A stretch of 21,363 nt of DNA from Chrysochromulina tobinii (taxonomy: Eukaryota > Haptophyta > Prymnesiales > Chrysochromulinaceae): positions 1 to 21,363 of the forward strand of contig JWZX01002870.1 in the NCBI GenBank assembly GCA_001275005.1, written 5' to 3'. The notes under the pieces are model-generated. The model saw only the letters and a program-made list of their open reading frames with translations. It ran no database searches and had not been told where the DNA came from. The position numbers and the translations under genes were made by a program. Below are positions 7,244-14,173 of the stretch, in pieces (the stretch's first letter is position 1; every line of letters starts with the position of its first letter).

Positions 7244-8068
7244 CAGCACCGACATCCGTGTGGCTGCATGGCTCGCGCCTTTCCCTACCTCGGCGAGTCC
7301 CTGATCGTCGAAGGCGGCGCAGACGCGCTCGAACACGGTCTCCACACTCGCGCCGGCGTCGATGCGCCGAAGGCAACCTCGTGCCTCGAGGCTCTCGACG
7401 ACAGGCAGTGAGTCCTGCACAAACGTGCGGAAGCGCCTTTTGATGGTCTCTGCGTTGTCATCCGAGCGGCCGGAGGAGAGTCCGCGATTGAGTAGGCGTG
7501 CCTCCATCTCGGCCTCGCTCACGTCCAGGAAGAGCATGAAAGCTGGCGAACCCACGGCGCTCTCGAATGCCTCGAGGTTGGAGATGGAGCGCGGGAAGCC
7601 GTCGATCAGGAACGGGCCGGCGCGACCCGCCATCGCGTTTGTGAGGAGGCGCACGGTTGTATCGGACTTGACGATCTGTCCCTGGTTGATGACCTTTGAG
7701 ATCTCCAGCCCGAGCTCTGACCCAGAGCGCACCTCCTCGCGAAGCAACTCGCCGGCAGAGAGGTGCACCAGCCCAAACCGCTCTACGAGGCGCTCGCACT
7801 GTGTGCCCTTGCCGCTCCCCGGTCCGCCCATGATGAAGTAGACACTCGGCGGAGCGTCTGCAGCCGTGTCATCGTCAGCAGCTCGGCGCTGCTCTCTATC
7901 CAGTCCCGCATGTATCGCGCAGCTCACCCGTGGCATGCGCGAGCTCGCGCCGAGCATCACAGCGAGCTCATTGTCGTGGCGCATCGACTGCGGCGCCCGC
8001 ACGAGCGCAGGCGTCGCGCCCGGTAGCAGCAGCCCGAGGGTCACGCAAAACAGATTTCGATGAGCCAT
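7196..8068 (-). CDS. UMP/CMP kinase, probably organelle-targeted
   Basis: 290-aa nucleoside monophosphate kinase that transfers the ATP phosphate to UMP or CMP (pyrimidine salvage and RNA/DNA precursor supply). P-loop GGPGSGKGTQ is at 81-90, the NMP-binding HLSAGELLREE at 102-112, LIDGFPRS at 154-161, and the short LID with RGLSSGRSDDN at 195-205. The RGxxSGRSDDN LID and short length favour UMP/CMP kinase over adenylate kinase. An N-terminal extension of about 75 residues begins with a hydrophobic signal-like stretch (NLFCVTLGLLLPGATPALV), suggesting entry to the ER or a complex plastid. ATG 8068 has good context (AAAATGG); the GTG 12 bp upstream is disregarded. Only 77 bp separate it from the exchanger stop. 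A possible last intron (7137-7243) would change the C-terminus. Confidence 0.9.
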   Translation of the reverse strand: MAHRNLFCVTLGLLLPGATPALVRAPQSMRHDNELAVMLGASSRMPRVSCAIHAGLDREQRRAADDDTAADAPPSVYFIMGGPGSGKGTQCERLVERFGLVHLSAGELLREEVRSGSELGLEISKVINQGQIVKSDTTVRLLTNAMAGRAGPFLIDGFPRSISNLEAFESAVGSPAFMLFLDVSEAEMEARLLNRGLSSGRSDDNAETIKRRFRTFVQDSLPVVESLEARGCLRRIDAGASVETVFERVCAAFDDQGLAEVGKGASHAATRMSVLVSAPAPKGFEWGASY

Positions 8069-8145
8069 TTTTGTTCCCACTCGAGATTTTGATTTCTAAA
8101 CAATTCCGCAAGCTCTACATCGATAGTCAGACACGGTTCAATGGT

Positions 8146-9864
8146 TCAATCGTTGGTGACCCTCTCACACTCCTCATGCACATCGTCGACGCCTAGGGCT
8201 TCAAAAGAAAGAACCGGGTACAGAACGAGCGCGGCTCCGTAGATGCAGATGAGAATGAGGCCCTTGGCACGGCCGAGGCTGGCATGCGAGTGGCGCCCCC
8301 AAGTGGGCAGAGTGGGCAGCAGCAGCAGACTCAGGTACAGCAGCACGTTCGCCAGCTGGATGTTGGCCATCAGGTGGAGGCTCTTGACGAGATCGACCCT
8401 TATGGTCTGGTGTGCGGCATTTGAGATGGCCCACGGGAGTCCGAGCCCGACGAGGATGTTAATGATCTGCGAGCCACTCGAGTTGGAGACCGCCATGGAG
8501 CCGTACCCTCGCTTGGCCACGGTGACAGACTGGATCAAGTCGGGGATCTCGGCGCCCACGGAGATCACATACCTGCAGTTAGGCGATCAGTGGCGTTCAG
8601 CGGCGCTCAGAGGGCATCAGAGGGCATCAGAGGACACGCAGAGGGCACTCAGAGGGCACTCAGAGAGCACTCAGAGAGCACTCAGAGGGCACTCAGAGGG
8701 CACTCAGAGGGCACTCAGAGGGCACTCAGAGGGCACTCAGAGGGCACTCAGAGGGCACTCAGAGGCGAACACGCACAACCCGAGCGTCGCAGTTGGGATG
8801 CGGAGCATGCTGCCCCAGCGCGTGACGATGGCCGCGATGGTTGTTGAGAAGAGTGCGACCCATAAGAAGGAGGCGACGAGCGTGATCGGATAGCGCGCCG
8901 CGCCCGGCGCATCATGCGCGCACTCCGGGCAAGTGAGGGCCAGAAGCCACTTGAGCGGTTGCAGAGTGAGAGCGCCTGCCGTCTGCATCGCTGCGAGGCA
9001 TCGAGCGAAAGGGCGCCCCTCACCTCGGACGACAGCAGAGTCGTCCAAGGCGAAGCCGTCGACGGTCTGGGCCGCGAGCCTCGCCAGCAACGCTGGCGAT
9101 CGCATGCCTACGCTCCCCGGCGCCGCCGCACTTCCAGACGCAGCCTCAGCAGCTGCTGCGGCGTCCTCGACCTGGAGGAGCCTCTCGCTCGCCTGGATCA
9201 CGAATGACTTTTGGCGACGCGGCGAGAGTTGGTACAGCTTGGTGCGGATGTACTCTCGTGCCTGCGAGGCGAACATAATCACCAGCAGGTAGACCAAGTA
9301 GAGCGCGACGAGCATGTACGACTCGGCTGTCTGTATGACGCCATCCGCGATGGCGGTGTGGAGCAGCACCAAGGCGATTAGGTACATGGAAATGTCGCGC
9401 GCGAGCGGCCGCCGCTTGAGCTCGAGAGGCTTAGAAGTGGCAAGAGCGCAGCAGCCGGGGATGACTGTGAAGGCGATCATGCCGCTTCCGAGGATGGCGC
9501 CAACGCCGAGCGCGGTGTCGCTGCCTGGGCAGGAGTTGTTGTCGTTGCAAGCACACGAAGATGTGGCATTACGGTCGTCGTCGCCGCGACCATCGGAGAG
9601 TGCGGCTTTGAGGGTGCTGATCGCGTTGATGACCATCTCTGGGGCTGCCGAGCCAAAGGCCATGAAGGACGCGCCTGCCACATCTTCCGGTATGCTCCAG
9701 CGCACGCAGAGGGTTTCGAGACTCACGACGAGGTGCTCATCGGCAATGATGGCGACCGCAACAAACGAGTACACGAGCAAGCCGACCTCGAACACGATTC
9801 CCGAAGTGCTGCTGTCTATGGAATCGAGGCACAAGTTTTCTATGCCTGAACAGCAGCAGCCCAT
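8146..9864 (-). CDS. Na+/Ca2+(K+) exchanger, CaCA superfamily (two exons)
   Basis: Exons 9864-8777 and 8572-8146 give 504 aa. The alpha-1 repeat (about 61-140) has AGASFMAFGSAAPEM with the ion-binding Glu76 and later GVGAILGSGMIAF. The alpha-2 repeat has VGAEIPDLIQSV with Asp374 and SNSSGSQIINILVGLGLPW. About ten hydrophobic segments and a cytoplasmic loop (about 205-300, Ala-rich) fit an NCKX/SLC24 layout. Two oddities are an acidic, Asn-rich insertion of about 30 residues inside alpha-1 (about 86-117) and Asn401 where NCKX2 has the Asp linked to K+ dependence. The ATG 9864 start gives MGCCCSG, a possible myristoyl/palmitoyl signal. Splicing restores alpha-2 with the family spacing exactly. 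Likely exports Ca2+ from cytosol; membrane unknown. Confidence 0.9.
8573..8776 (-). other. Spliceosomal intron of the exchanger gene
   Basis: This 204-bp phase-2 intron has donor TT|GTGCGTG and acceptor CTGCAG|G on the minus strand. With these ends the protein reads LGLYVISVGAEIPD, matching the length and pattern of the alpha-2 entry in NCKX proteins (GLTLLAAGTSIPD). Other GT choices nearby (8772, 8770) do not give this exact fit. Most of the intron is a minisatellite. Confidence 0.85.
8608..8770. repeat. 11-bp intronic minisatellite
   Basis: Eleven tandem units of CAGAGGGCACT (plus strand) occupy 8639-8759; units 3 and 4 share one variant base. Degenerate 10-11-bp units extend the array at both sides to within a few bases of the splice donor. 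The unit length is not a multiple of three, so it fits an intron rather than coding sequence. Confidence 0.95.
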
Positions 9865-10177
9865 CGGGGCCGGGGGAGACAGTGAGAGGCGAATGACAGA
9901 CTGTCCAAAGTTGGAAGACGACGAGATACCGGTAAAAAAACACCGACGAGATACCGGTAACTTAAGAGAACATGTCAAGATCGCACTTTTGATAGGCTAC
10001 CGTGTGGTTGCGTGTTGTTTATGCAAAGACTTGACTTGACAATGAGTTGACAAATGCTCTCTTCATCCGTGGACGAGTTTCCACACAGATTTCCACACGA
10101 TCAAACCCTCCGAGCCTGCTTTACCAGCCCTGTCCCTCGTCTATGAAGTTGGGCATAGGGCCTCCCTCCCTCAAGAA
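9865..10177. promoter_or_regulatory. Upstream region of the exchanger gene
   Basis: This 313-bp stretch lies between the exchanger ATG and the CCCH gene stop, both on the minus strand. It holds two ACCGGTA motifs at 9932 and 9954 with a TTTTTTTACCGGTA tail in minus orientation, resembling the end of the dispersed leader repeat and pointing towards the exchanger ATG. A (TTGAC)2 tract lies at 10031-10040. It presumably contains the exchanger promoter and 5' UTR. Confidence 0.5.
9928..9960 (-). repeat. Partial copy of the dispersed leader repeat
   Basis: Read on the minus strand the segment ends CGGTGTTTTTTTACCGGTA, close to the tail CGGTGTCTTTTTACCGGTA of the full copies. A second ACCGGTA follows 22 bp upstream. 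It lies 65-95 bp upstream of the exchanger ATG and runs in the same direction as the gene. Confidence 0.6.
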
Positions 10178-10690
10178 TCATGAAATTGGCATCGCGTGCG
10201 GATGTGGAACCATCATGGGGATGACCATGCGCGCCCCTTCCGGACTCTGCGGCAACTCCGGCATTCCCGGGTGGCAAAATGCCATCGTGTACCCCGGGAA
10301 CCACATGCCTTGGTCGAAGCACATGTCGTAGCCGGTGGCGGGATACGCCTGCGGGATCATCTCTGCGTCAAAGCCCCGCCGCTCCTCTGCGAGCCTCATA
10401 GCCGCAAGGTGCTGCGCCTCGACCGCATCACCGTGCATGAAGCGGCAGCGTGGGCCATAGGCGCACTGACCAGTCCGTTCGTACTCGCGGCACTCCTTCG
10501 TCTTGTAGCTCGTCGGCTGGTCCTGGCGCATACGCAGCTCTTCGAAGCCATGGGCAAACTGGCACTTGCTATCGTACCCGCATGCCCCGATGCGGGCCCA
10601 GTTTGCGCACAGCTCGGTCTTGTAGCGGAGGGGGTCCTTGACGAGGGAGGCGGCTGCGGCCGCGGCTTGCTTCCGCCCTCCTCGAGCCAT
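10178..10690 (-). CDS. Tandem CCCH zinc-finger protein (TTP-like)
   Basis: 170-aa protein with two C-x8-C-x5-C-x3-H fingers: Cys28, Cys37, Cys43, His47 and Cys67, Cys76, Cys82, His86. Each finger is preceded by the family lead-in (RYKTELC and SYKTKEC), and the linker is 19 residues, close to the 18 of tristetraprolin. Members of this family bind AU-rich single-stranded RNA elements and promote mRNA decay or translational control. The C-terminal third is Met/Pro-rich, without a known domain. ATG 10690 is well supported and the N-terminus is short and basic (MARGGRKQ). The gene is divergent from the NTF2-like gene, with about 330 bp of shared upstream DNA. Confidence 0.9.
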   Translation of the reverse strand: MARGGRKQAAAAAASLVKDPLRYKTELCANWARIGACGYDSKCQFAHGFEELRMRQDQPTSYKTKECREYERTGQCAYGPRCRFMHGDAVEAQHLAAMRLAEERRGFDAEMIPQAYPATGYDMCFDQGMWFPGYTMAFCHPGMPELPQSPEGARMVIPMMVPHPHAMPIS

Positions 10691-11020
10691 TGAAGTCGCG
10701 CCTCCCTCAAGGAAAAAGTGGTATCAGATATGTCGGCAAGCGCGTGTCGAGCAGGTTTTTTGAGATGAGTTTTGTCGCGTCGGTAGGTTTTGCACAAAAA
10801 ATGGTTTTCAGTTTCGTTAATATTGCCCGGCCGCAACTTTCCGGCCAATCCATTTGTGCCGCGTCGCGCTCTCCCGATATCTCGCGCCGGTGGGCGCCCC
10901 ATAGGCGCCCCCAAGGAGCAATCGCCTTCGATTCTGCATTCACGCTTTGTGAACTTGAACTTGACTTGACTTGACTTGACTTGCTTGATTTGTATGCTTC
11001 GGAGACATCGGACACGCGAA
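10691..11020. promoter_or_regulatory. Shared divergent upstream region
   Basis: Both promoters, for the CCCH gene (-) and the NTF2-like gene (+), must lie in this 330 bp. The plus side carries the (TTGAC)4 tract ending 40 bp before the ATG at 11021. I see no clear TATA box. Confidence 0.5.
10954..10985 (+). repeat. (TTGAC)4 pentanucleotide repeat
   Basis: Four perfect TTGAC units at 10961-10980 are flanked by related TTGAAC and TTGCTTGA. The tract ends 40 bp before the NTF2-like ATG. The same pentamer recurs at 10031-10040 and 14118-14132, and inverted (GTCAA) at about 13910-13919. Confidence 0.9.
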
Positions 11021-11665
11021 ATGCGTCTTTTCTTCGGTCTCATCGGTGTGGCCTCGGCCGATGCTTTGCTTGTACGCCGCGCCGCTCTTGGCTCTGGCTT
11101 TGCAGCTGCTGCAGGGATCCAAGCCAGCTCGTTTTTTCTGCCGCGGCCCGCCTCCGCCAGCGACAAGGGAGCGGCCAGGTACGCGAGCGGTTATGAGCAA
11201 CCGAAGACGAAGGAGGAGCTCTTTGGAGAGGCGCAGGATCAGGTTTTCACGCCGCTTGCTAAGGCGCTGGTCGCCAAAGATGGACCTGGCCTGGCGCAGC
11301 TCTATTCGGCCGATGCCACGTACATAGATTCAAGCATCAAGCCCTTTGAGATTGTGAAGGGCGCGAGCGGCATCGGCCCATATGTTGCGGCGCGTGTAGC
11401 CGACGGCCCTGCGGTGCTGAAGCTCACTCGCTGCAATGGCGAGTTCACAATTTCCGAAGGAACTACTCGCATTCTCCACACGCAGTTCACAATTACTTCC
11501 TCTGGCGGCCTCTCGACGGGCTATTGTCGGTTGATCGCGACTGATGGCAACAGTGGCTGGAAGATCGACCGTGAAATCTACCCGCTCGACAACCCGAAGG
11601 CGTACAGCATGCTGCAGCCTAAGCGCGACATCTTTGGGAACGTTTACATGCAGCTGGAGCTTTGA
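11021..11665 (+). CDS. NTF2-like (SnoaL/DUF4440-type) protein, likely thylakoid-lumen targeted
   Basis: 214-aa protein. The N-terminus has a hydrophobic signal (MRLFFGLIGVASADA), then Arg19-Arg20 followed by a hydrophobic stretch and PASA-S at about 43-47. That layout resembles a signal plus twin-arginine thylakoid transfer sequence with AxA cleavage. The mature part (about 65-190) fits a small cone-shaped NTF2-like domain: helix QVFTPLAKALVAKDGPGLAQLY, the SADATYID turn, KGASGIGPYVA, and late beta strands ILHTQFTI and GWKIDREIYPL. This fold is used for small-ligand binding or as an enzyme; the ligand is unknown. An in-frame ATG at 10994 is possible, but 11021 starts the signal sequence directly. 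Plastid location is inference. Confidence 0.7.
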   Translation: MRLFFGLIGVASADALLVRRAALGSGFAAAAGIQASSFFLPRPASASDKGAARYASGYEQPKTKEELFGEAQDQVFTPLAKALVAKDGPGLAQLYSADATYIDSSIKPFEIVKGASGIGPYVAARVADGPAVLKLTRCNGEFTISEGTTRILHTQFTITSSGGLSTGYCRLIATDGNSGWKIDREIYPLDNPKAYSMLQPKRDIFGNVYMQLEL

Positions 11666-11855
11666 GCGAGACGGACTGGGTCGGTATCGTGCCCACATAC
11701 GACGAAATACGACGATCAGAGTTAAGATCAGAGACCGACAGAGTTGCCACGCTCTCCTCTCCGGGGGCGACGTCTGACGCGAGTTGTGTGTAAAATGTTC
11801 AGTCGAATCGAATCTCGACACACGATACGGAGCCACTCTCGGTGGCGGGCCGCGA

Positions 11856-11943
11856 GACTTACGCGCGCGTAAGTCGAGACGCGCATCTTGAAGATGATCT
11901 CGAGATGCCCGCCATCCGGGCCACATGCGCAATTGCGCATGTG
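11856..11943. repeat. Array of contiguous palindromes
   Basis: GACTTACGCGCGCGTAAGTC (11856-11875) is a perfect 20-bp palindrome. After 8 bp come four more inverted repeats that abut exactly: CATCTTGAAGATG (11884-11896), ATCTCGAGAT (11897-11906), GCCCG-CCATC-CGGGC (11907-11921), and a perfect 22-bp palindrome centred on AATT (11922-11943). Longer imperfect pairings nest around these: ATCCGGG with CCGGGAT across the last unit, and GGCGGGC at 11844 with GCCCGCC at 11907. Function unknown. Possible roles are a cruciform, a folded RNA or an element end. Confidence 0.85.
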
Positions 11944-12215
11944 CCGGGATCTTGGAGCGGCGACGCGCGAGCACGCGACGCGGACCCACAGGGACCAGGC
12001 CCTCAGAGAACGACCCAGAAAGACCCTAGAAAGACCCCCGGGCGGGGTGGTAGCACGTTGCGCTGTTGCAAGAGGTAAAGAGGCGGCCTTTTCTGAGTCG
12101 GGGCCGCGGGGAGCAATTGGCGGGGAGGTGCGGTCGGCTCGACCGGGGCTGCGGCTGTTGATTGATCGGCCGCGGATTCGGAGGTCGAGGTCGCGCGGTC
12201 GTGCGTGTGGTTGCG

Positions 12216-12350
12216 TTGGTGGGTTGGGTTGGTTGTGAGGTTCGTCTGTGTGATCCGTGCGCCCATGTTGTCCCGCCCCCCGGCGTCTTATTTTACCGTC
12301 TTTTTACCGGTCCCGGCTCCCCCCGGTGTCTTGTTACCGGTACCGGTACC
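12216..12350 (+). repeat. Dispersed leader repeat, copy B (rearranged)
   Basis: The head (GGTTGTGAGGTTCGTCTGTG) and tail (CCGGCTCCCCCCGGTGTCTTGTTACCGGTA) match copies A and C, but the middle differs and the tail is partly duplicated. The copy ends in a short (TACCGG) run that leads directly into copy C, so B and C form a tandem pair. Confidence 0.7.
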
Positions 12351-12353
12351 GGT

Positions 12354-12460
12354 TTGGATGGTTGTGAGGTTCGTCTGTGTGGTCTGTGTGCCTTTGTACG
12401 TCCGCGTGTCCCGTGTGTCCCGTGTGTGTCCCGGCTCCCCCCGGTGTCTTTTTACCGGTA
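12354..12460 (+). repeat. Dispersed leader repeat, copy C
   Basis: Full 107-bp copy, gap-free against 3627-3733. It ends TTTTTACCGGTA only 13 bp before the ATG at 12474, so if transcribed with that gene it forms most of the 5' leader. It contains its own ATG (12359) opening a frame that overlaps the gene start. Four of the five codons that differ between copies A and C change the amino acid, so that frame is not conserved as a peptide. Confidence 0.9.
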
Positions 12461-12473
12461 CGCGACGATCACG

Positions 12474-13865
12474 ATGCGGCGGCATACCTGCGACATGGCC
12501 ATGCCGTCAAATCCAACGTCGCAGTCGCGCCCGCTAGTTCCTAAGTGGAACGTTCAAGATGCCAGGCGTCAACTTGATCAAATGCTTCGCAGAAAATCGG
12601 ATTTCAGCCATCAGTACCTCTTCATCCCTAACTCCAAGCGTAACGATGCGTGGCTGCCGTTGCTGCACGCATCACAGCATCCTGTCAAATGCTCACGCTA
12701 CTTGCTGATCGAAGATGATTTGAGCCGCACGGGAGTGGGGTTTACGGGCCGCCTTCTTGCGTCCGCTCTCCTTTATGCTGCTCGCCATGGACGGGTGTTG
12801 CTAGAGTCACCCGTGCGCAACAAGATCACCGGCGAGCCTGCTGGACGCTGGTGCGATCGCCATCCGCACACGCTACAGTGTGTATACGAACCGTGGTCGC
12901 ATTGCGTACTTCCCAATGAGAAGGCGCCGGCCGCTGCTTACGAAACGACTTGCACGTATACAGAGCACGCAAATGGCACAAGGATATGGATTCATAAACC
13001 CGGTACTCGCGTTCATGCCAGTAGCAGGATGGCGTGCTTCCGCCACCATGTCAATGCCGATGACGGTGCGGTTCGCATACGACTCAGCTCCTTTCATACC
13101 ATCAGCCCATTCTGGATGCAACCGGGACCTGACGCATACGCGGTGCTCCGCGCTGCTCACCGCCTCCTGTTTGTGCCACGGCCCTGGGTCACCTCGCTGG
13201 GAGCCTGCGTGATGCAAGAGCACGGCCTTCGACCAGCTGAGTTCATGACAGTGCACGTGCGTGTCTCCCAGGAGAAGACAAAAGAGGTGCTCAAGGCTGG
13301 CAAGCGGATGCCCAATGAGGCTGCCTACCGCGAGCTAACTCAGCTGGCATCCGAGGCATTCGGCATTCGTCATGTCTTCCTGCAGACCGCCAACCCGCGG
13401 GTGCTCTCCGAATGGATTCCGTGGGCAGAGGCTCAGAACCTTCGCCTGAGTTACACCGACAATCCACGGCAGGAAGGTGATGCGTGGGGAGGATGGTCGG
13501 CTGAGGCGAACATGACATCGACGCAGACGGCCGTTGCAGCCGTGAACGCATACATAGCAGCGCAAGCCGCTCTGCTCATATCGCCAACGCACAGCATCTG
13601 GACCACTTTTTTGATGCATCTGATGGGCTTTGACGCGCATGCCGAGCAATGGCCGCCCATTCGAGCACCATCCGGGTTGCCCTGGCTCGACGAGCAGTTC
13701 GATGAAAGCTCGTATGGGTGTGGACCATTCGAGAGCTACCTCAAATTTGTCGCCCGGCGGGCCGTCATTCCCTCGGCTGTCGTCTCGCGAGTATGGAACC
13801 ATACAACTCGCGTGGCGAGGAAACGCGCCGGGTGCCAGGGCAGGAGCCGGCACATATGGGCGTAA
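12474..13865 (+). CDS. Fucosyltransferase-like glycosyltransferase (GT23/GT65-type fold)
   Basis: 463-aa protein. LLIEDDLSRTGVGFTGRLLA (77-96) resembles the nucleotide-sugar entry loop of GDP-fucose transferases. FMTVHVRVSQEKTKE (257-271) matches the VHxRxxDK/E motif of FUT8 and O-fucosyltransferases. HVFLQTANPRVLSEW (300-314) and the SxxAVAAVNAYIAAQAALLISPTHSIW region (about 349-376) match the later donor-site motifs. The usual Arg in HxRR is followed here by Val-Ser. I see no N-terminal membrane anchor from this start, so an upstream exon may be missing, or the protein is soluble. ATG 12474 follows repeat copy C; the frame is open further upstream but only through repeat DNA. Acceptor substrate unknown. 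Confidence 0.6.
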   Translation: MRRHTCDMAMPSNPTSQSRPLVPKWNVQDARRQLDQMLRRKSDFSHQYLFIPNSKRNDAWLPLLHASQHPVKCSRYLLIEDDLSRTGVGFTGRLLASALLYAARHGRVLLESPVRNKITGEPAGRWCDRHPHTLQCVYEPWSHCVLPNEKAPAAAYETTCTYTEHANGTRIWIHKPGTRVHASSRMACFRHHVNADDGAVRIRLSSFHTISPFWMQPGPDAYAVLRAAHRLLFVPRPWVTSLGACVMQEHGLRPAEFMTVHVRVSQEKTKEVLKAGKRMPNEAAYRELTQLASEAFGIRHVFLQTANPRVLSEWIPWAEAQNLRLSYTDNPRQEGDAWGGWSAEANMTSTQTAVAAVNAYIAAQAALLISPTHSIWTTFLMHLMGFDAHAEQWPPIRAPSGLPWLDEQFDESSYGCGPFESYLKFVARRAVIPSAVVSRVWNHTTRVARKRAGCQGRSRHIWA

Positions 13866-14173
13866 CTTTTTCGTTATCGACTTACGCGGTAAATCGTAAA
13901 AGTCTATTAGTCAAGTCAAACTTGCTATACGCGTCGACGTTACACGTTGATAACTCAAAACTCAAAACTCTTGGGTCGTCATCACGTCTGTCATATGAAG
14001 TTATGAACAAAACCAACCAGACTAACCGATCGAGTACATGTACCGGTAACGTACAGGACCACGCGCTATCGAAGGTCGTCTCGAGGCTCGCAGTTCGAAG
14101 TGATTTGGAGTGTCAACTTGACTTGACTTGACTTCCAAATCTGGCAGCGACGAGTTGGCCGTGGCGTTATGAT
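13866..14173. promoter_or_regulatory. Upstream region of the kinase-like gene
   Basis: This 308-bp stretch is AT-richer than its neighbours. It contains GTCAAGTCAA at 13910-13919, duplicated ACTCAAA at about 13953-13969, a single TACCGGTA at 14036-14043 and (TTGAC)3 at 14118-14132, the last ending about 40 bp before the ATG. No gene is seen. Confidence 0.5.

Larger units (their letters stand above)
11666..12473. other. Long intergenic region with palindromes and dispersed repeats
   Basis: This 808-bp stretch has no supported gene. It holds the palindrome array at 11856-11943, a short direct repeat of CCTAGAAAGACC type near 12015-12040, and leader-repeat copies B and C. An open frame continues upstream of 12474 in frame with the next gene, but it reads only repeat sequence. 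Confidence 0.7.

Noticed and set aside
12359-12537. Small ORF starting inside the leader repeat
   Set aside because: Copies A and C encode similar peptides only because the DNA is similar. Most differences change amino acids, so there is no sign of purifying selection on the peptide.
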